From NCBI GenBank assembly GCA_002069015.1, contig MWBL01000011.1:1-41939 (forward strand): a DNA stretch of 41,939 nucleotides, given 5' to 3'. The notes beneath the pieces are model-generated. The model saw nothing but the letters and a program-made list of their open reading frames with translations, did no database searches and was not told the origin of the DNA. Both the position numbers and the translations under genes were made by a program. How positions within the stretch are numbered: the stretch's first letter is position 1; every line of letters starts with the position of its first letter. Source of the stretch: Firmicutes bacterium ADurb.Bin300 (GTDB lineage Bacteria; Bacillota; Clostridia; Oscillospirales; Acutalibacteraceae). Below are positions 26,981-34,211 of the stretch, one piece after another.

Positions 26981-27193
26981 AAAGCCGGTATTGTTGACAC
27001 ATCCAAAACTTCTATGACTGTCATCAGCACGATTACCAATAAATCTTCTTCCGCTCTTTGGTTCACCAGTATGGCGGAAACGGGGGAATATTATAATGTC
27101 GTAATCGTTGGGGCAGCATCTCAAGTCGGCACGGATACTATGACTGTACGATATGATTTAGATACAGATGAAGCCCCGCCAGTTGCCCGTTGA
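26981..27193 (+). pseudogene. decayed paralog of the small secreted protein
   Basis: Reading in one frame to the TGA at 27191 gives a 68-residue tail that includes TSMTVISTITNKSSSALWF, EYYNVVIVGAAS, QVGTDTMTVRYDLD and ends EAPPVAR. The block QVGTDTM-x-x-x-YD-x-D is shared with the end of the secreted protein at 21107-21478 (QVGTDTMDIQYDVDV). The frame upstream is blocked by a stop, and a matching piece (GKLDLTES) lies in another frame at about 26961-26984. No start, ribosome site or signal peptide remains, although a promoter is still present at 26828. I read it as the 3' part of a second family member that has lost its 5' part and taken a frameshift. Confidence 0.6.
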
Positions 27194-27206
27194 TAAACAC
27201 ACTCTT

Positions 27207-27231
27207 GCCCCAATGCTTTTAGCATTGGGGC
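27207..27231. terminator. stem-loop after decayed secreted-protein gene
   Basis: A perfect 11-bp stem GCCCCAATGCT (27207-27217)/AGCATTGGGGC (27221-27231) with a TTT loop, 13 bases after the pseudogene stop. It lacks a T tail. Confidence 0.6.
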
Positions 27232-27283
27232 GAAAAAGCAGGATTTTGTATTATGGAGTATGAATAATCTTAGAAGGAGCAAT

Positions 27284-27486
27284 ATGATTGGAAACCAACG
27301 AAAAGTTCTTAAAGACTGATATTGTTATGGCTTTTATATTATCCGGATTTGCAATGATTTAAGAAATAACGGAGAACGGCTATAGTAATTGCCGCTCATA
27401 GCTTAGATTTAGTCATCGAAGATTGCGACACTATTTTTATGATGGAGGATGGATATTTAACAGAAAGCGTTAAAATGCCCGGTTAA
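27284..27486 (+). pseudogene. decayed ABC transporter genes (permease start fused to ATPase end)
   Basis: An AAGGAG site and ATG at 27284 are intact and open MIGNQRKVLK. With a one-base shift the frame continues TDIVMAFILSGFAMI, like the first helix of a permease, and then stops. From 27382 a frame to the TAA at 27484 reads VIAAHSLDLVIEDCDTIF and MMEDGYLTESVKMPG. This is the switch-histidine region and C-terminus of an ABC ATPase (compare IVSHTLDILREQCHKLYKM in the intact ATPase). The middle of both genes is gone. The order secreted protein, permease, ATPase is the same as in the intact module at 21107-23804. Confidence 0.6.
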
Positions 27487-27531
27487 CATATACCGCAGAT
27501 TTTTGCAGCAATCATAGATTTTAATCGAAAT

Positions 27532-27571
27532 GATCTGCCATTTGTGTTATTTGGCAGATCCGATTTGTTTT
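27532..27571 (+). terminator. stem-loop after the ABC remnant
   Basis: GATCTGCCA (27532-27540) pairs with TGGCAGATC (27552-27560), followed by CGATTTGTTTT. It is probably the old terminator of the decayed module. Confidence 0.6.
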
Positions 27572-27670
27572 ATGATCATTAAAGCGAAACACATAAAACC
27601 AAATATGGAAACATTACAGAATGTTCACATCTGAATGGCAACTGACAAAAAAACGTAGGGTTGTCAATGA

Positions 27671-27838
27671 TGTGTTACAAAATTAGAAAACCTCACCGTT
27701 AGTTTTAAAAGCGTTAATATAATCAGAGGGGGATTTTCAATTAAGAGGACGCATGGGGGAATTATTGTAATTTCTGCTGTGAACAGCAAGCTGTTTTTTG
27801 AAGTCGTCGAAAGAGTAAAACTGACAAAAACAACTTGA
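27671..27838 (+). pseudogene. unidentified coding remnant upstream of mgsA
   Basis: A 55-codon open stretch with no start codon or ribosome site encodes KLENLTVSFKSVN, then HGGIIVISAVNSKLFFEV and VERVKLTKTT, ending in TGA. The second part resembles the C-terminal half of a STAS domain (GGxLxxxxxNxKVxxxFExxxL), but the match is weak. The rest of 27572-27834 holds nothing I can name. Its end overlaps the mgsA promoter. Confidence 0.25.
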
Positions 27839-27863
27839 AAAAGAGGATATGTTATGTTATAAT
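27835..27863 (+). promoter_or_regulatory. mgsA promoter
   Basis: TTGAAA (27835-27840), 17 bases, TATAAT (27858-27863). Confidence 0.75.
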
Positions 27864-27895
27864 TTTTTAACATATCAACAAGAAGGGAAAAGAGT

Positions 27896-28315
27896 ATGAA
27901 TATTGCTCTTATCGCACATGACTCTAAAAAGGAATTAATGACGCAGTTTTGTATTGCATACTGCGGTATATTAAGCAAGCACTCCCTTTGCGCTACGGGA
28001 ACAACGGGAAGGCTTGTTGCCGAGGCTACGGGGCTTGAAATAGAAAAATACCTCGGCGGGGAGCAGGGCGGCGACCAACAGATTGCCGCAAGAATAGCCT
28101 GTAACGAGATTGACCTTTTGCTTCTTTTCAGGGACCCGCTTAACCCGAGACCGGGAGAGCCGAATGAATTTAATCTTTTAAGGCTGTGCGATGTTCACAA
28201 TATCCCGGTGGCGACTAACAGCGCCACTGCCGAATCGCTTATACACGGTCTTGAAAGAGGCGACTTGGATTGGCGCGATATAGTCAATCCGAAGAAATTG
28301 TCCGGATATCGTTAA
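27896..28315 (+). CDS. mgsA: methylglyoxal synthase
   Basis: This enzyme converts dihydroxyacetone phosphate to methylglyoxal and phosphate, a bypass that frees phosphate when sugar phosphates build up. The 139-residue product has the phosphate-binding ATGTTGRL (33-40), the catalytic GGDQQI with Asp60, LLLFRDPL with Asp80, and [10 protein letters not shown], all standard. Length is slightly short, as in other Gram-positive forms. It has its own promoter and a terminator that starts right at its stop codon, so it is a single-gene unit in front of hisS. Confidence 0.96.
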   Translation: MNIALIAHDSKKELMTQFCIAYCGILSKHSLCATGTTGRLVAEATGLEIEKYLGGEQGGDQQIAARIACNEIDLLLLFRDPLNPRPGEPNEFNLLRLCDVHNIPVATNSATAESLIHGLERGDLDWRDIVNPKKLSGYR

Positions 28316-28343
28316 ACGGGCGGGAAACCGCCTGTAATTTTTT
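28316..28343 (+). terminator. mgsA terminator
   Basis: An 8-bp stem ACGGGCGG (28316-28323)/CCGCCTGT (28328-28335) with a GAAA loop, followed by AATTTTTT. It starts one base after the mgsA stop. Confidence 0.82.
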
Positions 28344-28375
28344 AAATGCATTAGTTTACGAAAGGAATGCTCAAA

Positions 28376-29662
28376 ATGCAAAAACAAATAGGCGCGATTA
28401 AAGGAGCAAGAGACTTTCTGCCCGGAGAAATCCATAAGCTCAGGTATATAGAGCAGACGGCTGTCCGCGTTGCGGAAAGCTTCGGATATTTCGAAATGAG
28501 AACACCTGTTTTTGAGCATACCGAGCTTTTCACCCGTGGTGTGGGGGACACAACAGATGTCGTTCAAAAGGAAATGTATACCTTTGACGATAAGGCCGGC
28601 CGCTCGATTACGCTCAGACCCGAGGGAACCGCCGGAGCGGCGCGCGCGTTTTTGGAGCACGGTCTTTTTAACGAGCCGTTGCCGCAGAAAATATTTTATT
28701 TGGCGTCTTGTTATCGCTATGAAAAGCCACAGGCGGGAAGGTGGAGAGAGTTCAGGCAATTCGGCATAGAATGCTTCGGTTCAAGCTCAGCCTTTGCTGA
28801 TGCCGAGGTTATTTCTTTAGGCGCTGCGTTTTATGACGCTCTGGGCCTTACGGATTTGAAACTTGAAATTAATTCCCTGGGTTGTTCTGTATGCAGAGGC
28901 GATTATTTGGCGACTTTAAGAGAATATTTTAACCTTAAACAGGATAAGCTCTGTCCGACATGCTTAGACAGGTTAGAGCGCAATCCGATGAGAATTCTCG
29001 ACTGTAAAAGCCCTATTTGCTTAAGTATTGCGTCAAAGGCTCCCACTGCCCTTGAATTCCTTTGCGCAGATTGTAAGGCGCATTTTGAAAAGCTCAGGGA
29101 ATGTCTTGACGGCGTAAACATTAAATATGTTGTAAATCCCCATATAGTCAGGGGACTTGATTATTACACGAGAACTGTTTTCGAGTTTATTTCACAGAGC
29201 GAAAAGACTAAAGGGCTTGTTTGCGGAGGCGGCGGGAGATACGACGGACTTATCGAAGAATTGGGAGGAGAACATATTCCGGCATGCGGCTTCGGACTTG
29301 GCGTAGACAGAATACTTCTCGCCATGGAGGATTTTGATTTCGCTTTCCCGGAAAGACCGAAGGTCGACCTTGTTTTAGTATCCGCAGGTAAAAAATCACA
29401 GCTTAAAGCTGCCCTCATTGCCATGAAGCTAAGGCGGGAGGGTTACGGCGTTATTAGTGATGTATTGGAGCGTTCTGTTAAGGCGCAGATGAAATATGCC
29501 GATAAAACAGGTGCTCCGTATACGGCGGTTATCGGCGATGACGAGCTGGAATCGGACAGGGTGATTCTAAAAAATATGAAAAACGGGGCAAAATGTGAAA
29601 TTACTGTAAGCGAATTCACGCAGGATTTTTTGACCGCAATACTATCGGACTGTTTTAAATAA
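28376..29662 (+). CDS. hisS: histidyl-tRNA synthetase
   Basis: A class II aminoacyl-tRNA synthetase that charges tRNA-His. The 428-residue product has KGARDFLP at the start, motif 2 (YRYEKPQAGRWREFRQFGIE), the histidine-binding HIVRGLDYYTRTVFEF and GGGGRYDGL, motif 3 (GFGLGVDRILLAME), and a C-terminal anticodon-binding domain from about 330. I choose the ATG at 28376, ten bases after AAAGGA; the ATG at 28367 is too close to that site. No T-box leader is seen in the short gap. The cyclase gene follows after 40 bases, with no terminator between. Confidence 0.97.
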   Translation: MQKQIGAIKGARDFLPGEIHKLRYIEQTAVRVAESFGYFEMRTPVFEHTELFTRGVGDTTDVVQKEMYTFDDKAGRSITLRPEGTAGAARAFLEHGLFNEPLPQKIFYLASCYRYEKPQAGRWREFRQFGIECFGSSSAFADAEVISLGAAFYDALGLTDLKLEINSLGCSVCRGDYLATLREYFNLKQDKLCPTCLDRLERNPMRILDCKSPICLSIASKAPTALEFLCADCKAHFEKLRECLDGVNIKYVVNPHIVRGLDYYTRTVFEFISQSEKTKGLVCGGGGRYDGLIEELGGEHIPACGFGLGVDRILLAMEDFDFAFPERPKVDLVLVSAGKKSQLKAALIAMKLRREGYGVISDVLERSVKAQMKYADKTGAPYTAVIGDDELESDRVILKNMKNGAKCEITVSEFTQDFLTAILSDCFK

Positions 29663-29702
29663 GATAACAATATCCCGGCTGAAAAAATAAGGAAGTGATA
29701 AG

Positions 29703-30305
29703 ATGAAAATTATTGACATTTCCCGAGATATTTTTGAAACGCCTGTATATCCGGGCGACCCGGAGCCGTATATTGATGAGATAAAAAAAATAAAAGATGG
29801 CGACGAGTGCAATGTTACAGCATTTTACTCTTCCCTGCATACGGCAACACATATTGACGCGCCGCTTCATTTTGTGGATAAAGCAGCGTCTGTTGACAAA
29901 ATTCCGCTTGAGCTTTTTATCGGCGAATGCACGGTTATAGAGGTTCCGGCGGGAGCAATAACGGGGGAATTCGTTGAAAATAATTTCCCGAGAGGCAAAA
30001 AACGGTTGCTGATTAAAGGGAACGCAGAAGCCGCGTTTTTGGAGAGCGGCGCTCTTGCCGCTGTATACTCGGGAATAAAGCTTATAGGTATTGATAAGGA
30101 CTCAATAGGGTTTAAGGGTCAGCAGGCAAGAACGCACAGGGCGTTTGAAAACAGCGATGTCGCAATTTTAGAGGGTCTTAACCTTGAGAATGTAAAGCCC
30201 GGTGTTTATTTTCTTTTTGCCCCGCCTATAAAAATTTCGGGAGTTGAGGCCTCTTTGACAAGAGCGGTTTTAATTTCCGATTATCTTTTTTGGAGCGGGA
30301 AATAG
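29703..30305 (+). CDS. cyclase/kynurenine formamidase-family metal hydrolase
   Basis: A 200-residue member of the cyclase family (PF04199), metal-dependent hydrolases of amides such as N-formylkynurenine. It has the metal-site motif HTATHIDAPLHF (about residues 47-58), where the usual HxGTHxDxPxH has Ala-Thr in place of Gly-Thr, and the later active-site block around LIGIDKDSIG. Real substrates in this family vary and are often unknown. AGGAAGTGATAAG precedes the ATG. It is 40 bases after hisS and 17 bases before a small membrane-protein gene, so it is part of the long operon that ends with the folate methyltransferase. A folate-linked formamide or amide hydrolysis role is possible, but only by context. 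Confidence 0.82.
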   Translation: MKIIDISRDIFETPVYPGDPEPYIDEIKKIKDGDECNVTAFYSSLHTATHIDAPLHFVDKAASVDKIPLELFIGECTVIEVPAGAITGEFVENNFPRGKKRLLIKGNAEAAFLESGALAAVYSGIKLIGIDKDSIGFKGQQARTHRAFENSDVAILEGLNLENVKPGVYFLFAPPIKISGVEASLTRAVLISDYLFWSGK

Positions 30306-30322
30306 AGAAAAGGATGAAAAGA

Positions 30323-30601
30323 ATGAAAAAGAGAAATCTTAAAAAAGGCGGCTGGCGCGCATTAAATACATTTATAATTGCAAACTTTCTTTTAGAAGTA
30401 TTTTACGGTATATATCAGGTCTTTTTTGTCCTGCTGCCGCCGGACGGTAAAAAAGGTCCTCTTATGGGCAAGGCGAAAGATATTTCGCCGGAGCTGATGA
30501 CGAAAAGACGGCTTTTCGCTATTGAGACATGGATAGCCGTCACCGGTCTTTGCGTCTATTTGGGCACTGTTTATAGGGAGAAGCTGTCACCGCGAAAGTA
30601 G
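30323..30601 (+). CDS. small two-helix membrane protein, unknown function
   Basis: A 92-residue protein with a basic N-terminus (KKRNLKKGG), a helix at about 15-38 and a second at about 67-85, joined by a Lys/Gly/Pro-rich loop. I do not recognise it. The start is the ATG at 30323, behind AAGGA; a longer open frame reaches back into the cyclase gene without a ribosome site. Its place inside the operon is conserved only as far as this window shows. Confidence 0.6.
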   Translation: MKKRNLKKGGWRALNTFIIANFLLEVFYGIYQVFFVLLPPDGKKGPLMGKAKDISPELMTKRRLFAIETWIAVTGLCVYLGTVYREKLSPRK

Positions 30602-30656
30602 AAATCGTATATTTTTCGTTTTTATGAGTTTAAGCTTTACATAAAGGTGGTTTACA

Positions 30657-31451
30657 ATGCGTGAGCATATCGAAAACAAGATGTATCATATTGAAATTCT
30701 TCCCCCTAAGCAGGAGACGGAAAATCTGCAAGAGGAGCTTAAGCTTTTTGCCGAAAAATATAATAAGGTATTAAACGGGGGATATTGCGCATGTATAACC
30801 GACAACGCAATGGGATATTTGGCTTTTCAGGGTACCGAGATTATTGAGCATTTAAAACTTCCCGTATTTACAAATCAGGTTATGATTCATCTTAACACAT
30901 TCCATACAAAGGCGGATTTACACAATATACTCGATTCCTGCAAATCTTTGGGAATAAAGTATTTGCTTGTAGTAAGCGGCGATGGCTCAGAGCGTCTGCC
31001 GAAGCTGCAGCCGGCAGATGTAAACGCAAAGGGTATTACAAGGTCTGTAACCGCGGTAGAATTGCTGAAATATATTGAAAGCGAATATCCGAATGATTTT
31101 TGCTTAGGTGTGGCTTTTAATCCTTATGAGCCTGCCGAACACGAGTATGAGAAATTGGACAGAAAGCTGAAGGCGGGGGCGAAATTTATCGTTACTCAGC
31201 CGATAATTCAGAAAAACGATGTTGTAGATAAACTTATCGATTATTGCTCTATACCCGTTTTTATTGAGGCGTGGATGAGTAAAAAAATTTCTTTGCTATC
31301 CCAAGCGGTTGGCTATGAAATTCCCGAAAACGAACAGTTTGACCCTATTGAAACATTAAAAATGCTGCATAAGATTTATTCACAGTGCGGTGCGTATCTC
31401 TCCATTTTGGGATTTAAGACACAGTATGCTTTAATTAAAGATATCTGGTAA
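30657..31451 (+). CDS. MetF-like methylenetetrahydrofolate reductase family protein
   Basis: A 264-residue, single-domain protein of the 5,10-methylene-THF reductase fold, shorter than the usual 280-300 residues. Matches to the family are YHIEILPPK (for FEFFPPK), CITDNAMG, QVMIHLNTFHT (for the HLTC region), YLLVVSGDGS (for LRGD) and LGVAFNPYEP followed by KAGAKFIVTQPI. FAD- and folate-site positions are therefore recognisable but divergent. No NADH-binding or iron-sulfur domain is present. The neighbouring EtfB, EtfA and methyl-THF methyltransferase genes suggest that it exchanges electrons with the ETF while interconverting methyl-THF and methylene-THF. The ribosome site is AAGGTGG. Confidence 0.78.
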   Translation: MREHIENKMYHIEILPPKQETENLQEELKLFAEKYNKVLNGGYCACITDNAMGYLAFQGTEIIEHLKLPVFTNQVMIHLNTFHTKADLHNILDSCKSLGIKYLLVVSGDGSERLPKLQPADVNAKGITRSVTAVELLKYIESEYPNDFCLGVAFNPYEPAEHEYEKLDRKLKAGAKFIVTQPIIQKNDVVDKLIDYCSIPVFIEAWMSKKISLLSQAVGYEIPENEQFDPIETLKMLHKIYSQCGAYLSILGFKTQYALIKDIW

Positions 31452-31484
31452 AGAAAAAGCTTGTCTGAATAAGGGGAAAGCTTA

Positions 31485-32288
31485 ATGAAAATAGTGGTTT
31501 GTATTAAACAGGTCCCTGCGACAAATGAGGCAAAAATTGACCCTTTGACGAAAAGGATAGTTCGTGAAGGGCTGAAAGCCGTTATGAACCCCTTTGATGC
31601 TTATGCTGTAGAAGAGGCAATAAGGCTTAAGGAAAAATGCGGCGCTGAGGTAATTGTTATATCTATGGGTCCCGAAAAGGCACAGCGCTGCTTGCGCGAA
31701 GCCGTGTCGTTAGGCGCCGACAGGGCAGTACTTCTCAGCGACAGGGCGTTCGGAGGCTCTGATACCTGGGCGACGAGCTATGTGCTCTCGAAGGCTATAG
31801 AAAAAATAGGACAGGTAGACTTAGTCATTTGCGGAAAGCAGGCGGTTGACGGAGATACCGCTCAGGTGGGGCCGGGAATTGCGGCTCACCTTGATTTTGC
31901 ACAAGCGACTTTCGTAATGAAGGTTGAAAAAGTCGATAGAAGGCATATCAGGGTACAAAGAATGCGTGAGAACGGATATGATGTATGCGATATAAAGCTT
32001 CCCGCCGTCATAACAGTAGTTAAAGATATCAATATGCCGCGAGTGCCCACCTTAAAAGGGCGTTTAGCCTCTGATGAAATTGATATTCCTATATGGAGGC
32101 CTGAAGATATTAAAGCAGATATCGAAAAAATCGGATTAGACGGTTCACCTACACGCGTTGTCAAGACACAGCCGCCTAAAGCAAGAAGCAGGAAAACAAT
32201 CAGAATCGAAGGCTCACCACAGGAATGCGCAAAACAGCTTGCGCAAAGGCTCAGGGAAGAAGACAGTATATCGGGAGCAAACATATGA
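31485..32288 (+). CDS. etfB: electron transfer flavoprotein beta subunit
   Basis: A 267-residue EtfB that, with EtfA, carries electrons through FAD. It begins KIVVCIKQVPATNEAKID and has NPFDAYAVEEAIRLKE, GADRAVLLSDRAFGGSD and CGKQAVDGDTAQVGPGIA. The DGDTAQVGP form is the one found in clostridial, bifurcating-type ETFs. Human-type ETFs differ here, so electron bifurcation is possible but not shown. It follows the MetF-like gene by 33 bases and its stop overlaps the etfA start (ATGA). No acyl-CoA dehydrogenase, the usual partner, is nearby. Confidence 0.95.
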   Translation: MKIVVCIKQVPATNEAKIDPLTKRIVREGLKAVMNPFDAYAVEEAIRLKEKCGAEVIVISMGPEKAQRCLREAVSLGADRAVLLSDRAFGGSDTWATSYVLSKAIEKIGQVDLVICGKQAVDGDTAQVGPGIAAHLDFAQATFVMKVEKVDRRHIRVQRMRENGYDVCDIKLPAVITVVKDINMPRVPTLKGRLASDEIDIPIWRPEDIKADIEKIGLDGSPTRVVKTQPPKARSRKTIRIEGSPQECAKQLAQRLREEDSISGANI

Positions 32289-33292
32289 GAATAACCAATC
32301 TTAATGAAAAGCTGCAATACGAGGATGTTTGGGTCGTCGCGGAAATGCTGCTTGATAAAATTCATCCCGTCACATATGAGCTTTTGGGAGCGGCAAGAGC
32401 CTTAGCGGACTATGGAGCTTCACGGGTCGGTGTTATTGTGCTATGCTCAAAAGAGCCGGAGAATCCTACTGATTTATTCGCATTTGGCGCGGATAAGGTA
32501 ATAATCGTTACAAACCCGCAGCTAAAAGGGTTTTTAGATGAGACAGAAGCCGAAATTATAATAAGACTGATTGAAAAATACAAGCCCGAAATTGTTCTCG
32601 GCGCCGCTTCTTCAAGAGGGCGCGCGCTTATACCCCGAATAGCCGTCAAAGCTAATTGCGGCTTGACGGCGGATTGTACAGAGCTTGGCATAGATTTCGA
32701 AAGCGGAGATTTGCTCCAAACGCGCCCGGCTTTCGGGGGCAATATTATGGCAATTATTCGCAGTCCCAACCATCGTCCTCAAATGGCGACGGTTCGCCCC
32801 GGAGTTATGAAAAGCATCACGCCTGATTACAGCAGAAAGGGCGAAATTATTTACGAAAAGGCAAAGCTCAATAATCAGGCAGCCTTTAAGAGGATAATTG
32901 AAAGTATCACAAAAGAGGAAAATGCCGTTAACCTTACACAAGCTCAAATTATTATCGCGGGAGGACGCGGGGTAAAGGGTGCGGAGGGTTTTGATTTATT
33001 AAGAGAATTAGCAGCTAAAACGGGTGGGGCAGTAGGAGCAAGCCGTGCCGCGGTAGACTCGGGCTGGATACCCTATGAGCACCAGATAGGTCAAACGGGT
33101 CAGACCGTTCAGACCGGGACGTACATAGCCTGCGGAATTTCGGGTCAAATACAGCATCTTGTCGGAATGCAGTCGAGCGCTTTGATAATTGCCATTGATA
33201 AAAACCCCGATACGCCGATGATGCAAATGGCCGATATCGCCGTCGTCGGAGATTTGTTTGAAATAATTCCCGCGCTTGTGCGTGAAATCTAA
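32285..33292 (+). CDS. etfA: electron transfer flavoprotein alpha subunit
   Basis: A 335-residue EtfA. The N-terminal domain begins with VWVVAEM; the C-terminal FAD domain has GGRGVKGAEGFDLLRELA, GASRAAVDSGWIP, QIGQTGQTV, CGISGQIQH and the closing IDKNPDTPMMQMADI. All FAD-contact motifs are present. There is no N-terminal ferredoxin-like extension. The ATG at 32285 overlaps the etfB stop by four bases; a longer open frame into etfB is not a real start. The methyltransferase gene follows after 21 bases. Confidence 0.95.
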   Translation: MRITNLNEKLQYEDVWVVAEMLLDKIHPVTYELLGAARALADYGASRVGVIVLCSKEPENPTDLFAFGADKVIIVTNPQLKGFLDETEAEIIIRLIEKYKPEIVLGAASSRGRALIPRIAVKANCGLTADCTELGIDFESGDLLQTRPAFGGNIMAIIRSPNHRPQMATVRPGVMKSITPDYSRKGEIIYEKAKLNNQAAFKRIIESITKEENAVNLTQAQIIIAGGRGVKGAEGFDLLRELAAKTGGAVGASRAAVDSGWIPYEHQIGQTGQTVQTGTYIACGISGQIQHLVGMQSSALIIAIDKNPDTPMMQMADIAVVGDLFEIIPALVREI

Positions 33293-33313
33293 AGAGAAAC
33301 GGAGCAATTTACC

Positions 33314-34114
33314 ATGATTATTATTGGAGAAAAGCTTAACAGCACCTTAAAGTCTGTAAGACCGGCGATAGAGAATTACGATGATGCTGCAATTCAGGAG
33401 TTAGCTAAAAAGCAGTATGAGGCGGGAGCTTCATACATAGACGTCAACGCGGGCGTGTTTTACGACGATGAGCCTGAGCGTTTGGAATGGCTTGTAAATA
33501 CCGTGCAAAAGGTTATTGACGCTCCTTTCTCTATTGACTCTCCTAAACCGCAGGCGATACTCGCGGCGCTTAAAGCGAATAAAAACACCAAGCCCATAAT
33601 TAACTCCATTACCGACGAAAGGGAAAGATATAACGCCGTAATGCCTTTGGCGGCAGAATATAAAACGGGTGTTGTAGCCCTGTGTATGGACGATACGGGT
33701 ATGCCCGAAACCGTTGAGGACAGGGTTAAAATAGCGTCAAGGCTTATTGAAAAGCTTACTAAAGAGGGGATTTCTATAGAGGATATCTATATAGACCCGA
33801 TGATACGCCCGATAGGAACGGGTTCCCATTACGGAAAAGTCGCGCTTGAAACGATGCGGATTGTAAAGTCCGAGTACCCCGAAGCGCATATTGTATGCGG
33901 GCTCAGCAATATCTCTTACGGGCTTCCGGCAAGGAAGCTGCTCAATCAGGCGTTCTTAGTGGCGGCAATGGCGGCGGGAATGGACAGCGCAATACTTGAC
34001 CCGCTTGATAAAAAGCTGATGGCTTTCCTGTATGCGACTGAAGCGCTGCTCGGGATTGACGATTACTGTATAAACTATCTTGAGAAATTCAGGGAAGGCG
34101 AGCTTGAGGTATAG
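33314..34114 (+). CDS. methyltetrahydrofolate:corrinoid methyltransferase (AcsE/MtgA type)
   Basis: A 266-residue pterin-binding (DHP synthase-like) TIM barrel. Family motifs are IIIGEKLNSTLKSV, GASYIDVNAG (with the Asp and Asn that hold the pterin), APFSIDSP, KPIINSITDE, YIDPMIRPIGTG and CGLSNISYGLPAR. These proteins move a methyl group between tetrahydrofolate and a corrinoid protein, in either the Wood-Ljungdahl pathway or methylamine/betaine demethylation. No corrinoid protein and no MttB/MtgB-type methyltransferase is in the window, so the methyl donor or acceptor is unknown. It is the last gene of the operon and is followed by a terminator. Confidence 0.88.
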   Translation: MIIIGEKLNSTLKSVRPAIENYDDAAIQELAKKQYEAGASYIDVNAGVFYDDEPERLEWLVNTVQKVIDAPFSIDSPKPQAILAALKANKNTKPIINSITDERERYNAVMPLAAEYKTGVVALCMDDTGMPETVEDRVKIASRLIEKLTKEGISIEDIYIDPMIRPIGTGSHYGKVALETMRIVKSEYPEAHIVCGLSNISYGLPARKLLNQAFLVAAMAAGMDSAILDPLDKKLMAFLYATEALLGIDDYCINYLEKFREGELEV

Positions 34115-34150
34115 ATAAGGATAAATAATATAATTAATACGGAAAAAGAT

Positions 34151-34187
34151 AAGAGACGGTATAAAGCTATACTCGTCTCTTTTGTTT
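34151..34187 (+). terminator. terminator of the MetF-Etf-methyltransferase operon
   Basis: AAGAGACG (34151-34158) pairs with CGTCTCTT (34174-34181), continued by GTATA/TATAC after a one-base bulge, then a TTTTGTTT tail. Confidence 0.85.
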
Positions 34188-34211
34188 ACAGTGGTTGTTT
34201 CGCTTGTTATC

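Noticed and set aside
26870..27124. An 84-codon minus-strand frame in the decayed region
   Set aside because: It is the shadow of the secreted-protein remnant on the plus strand and has no start signals of its own.
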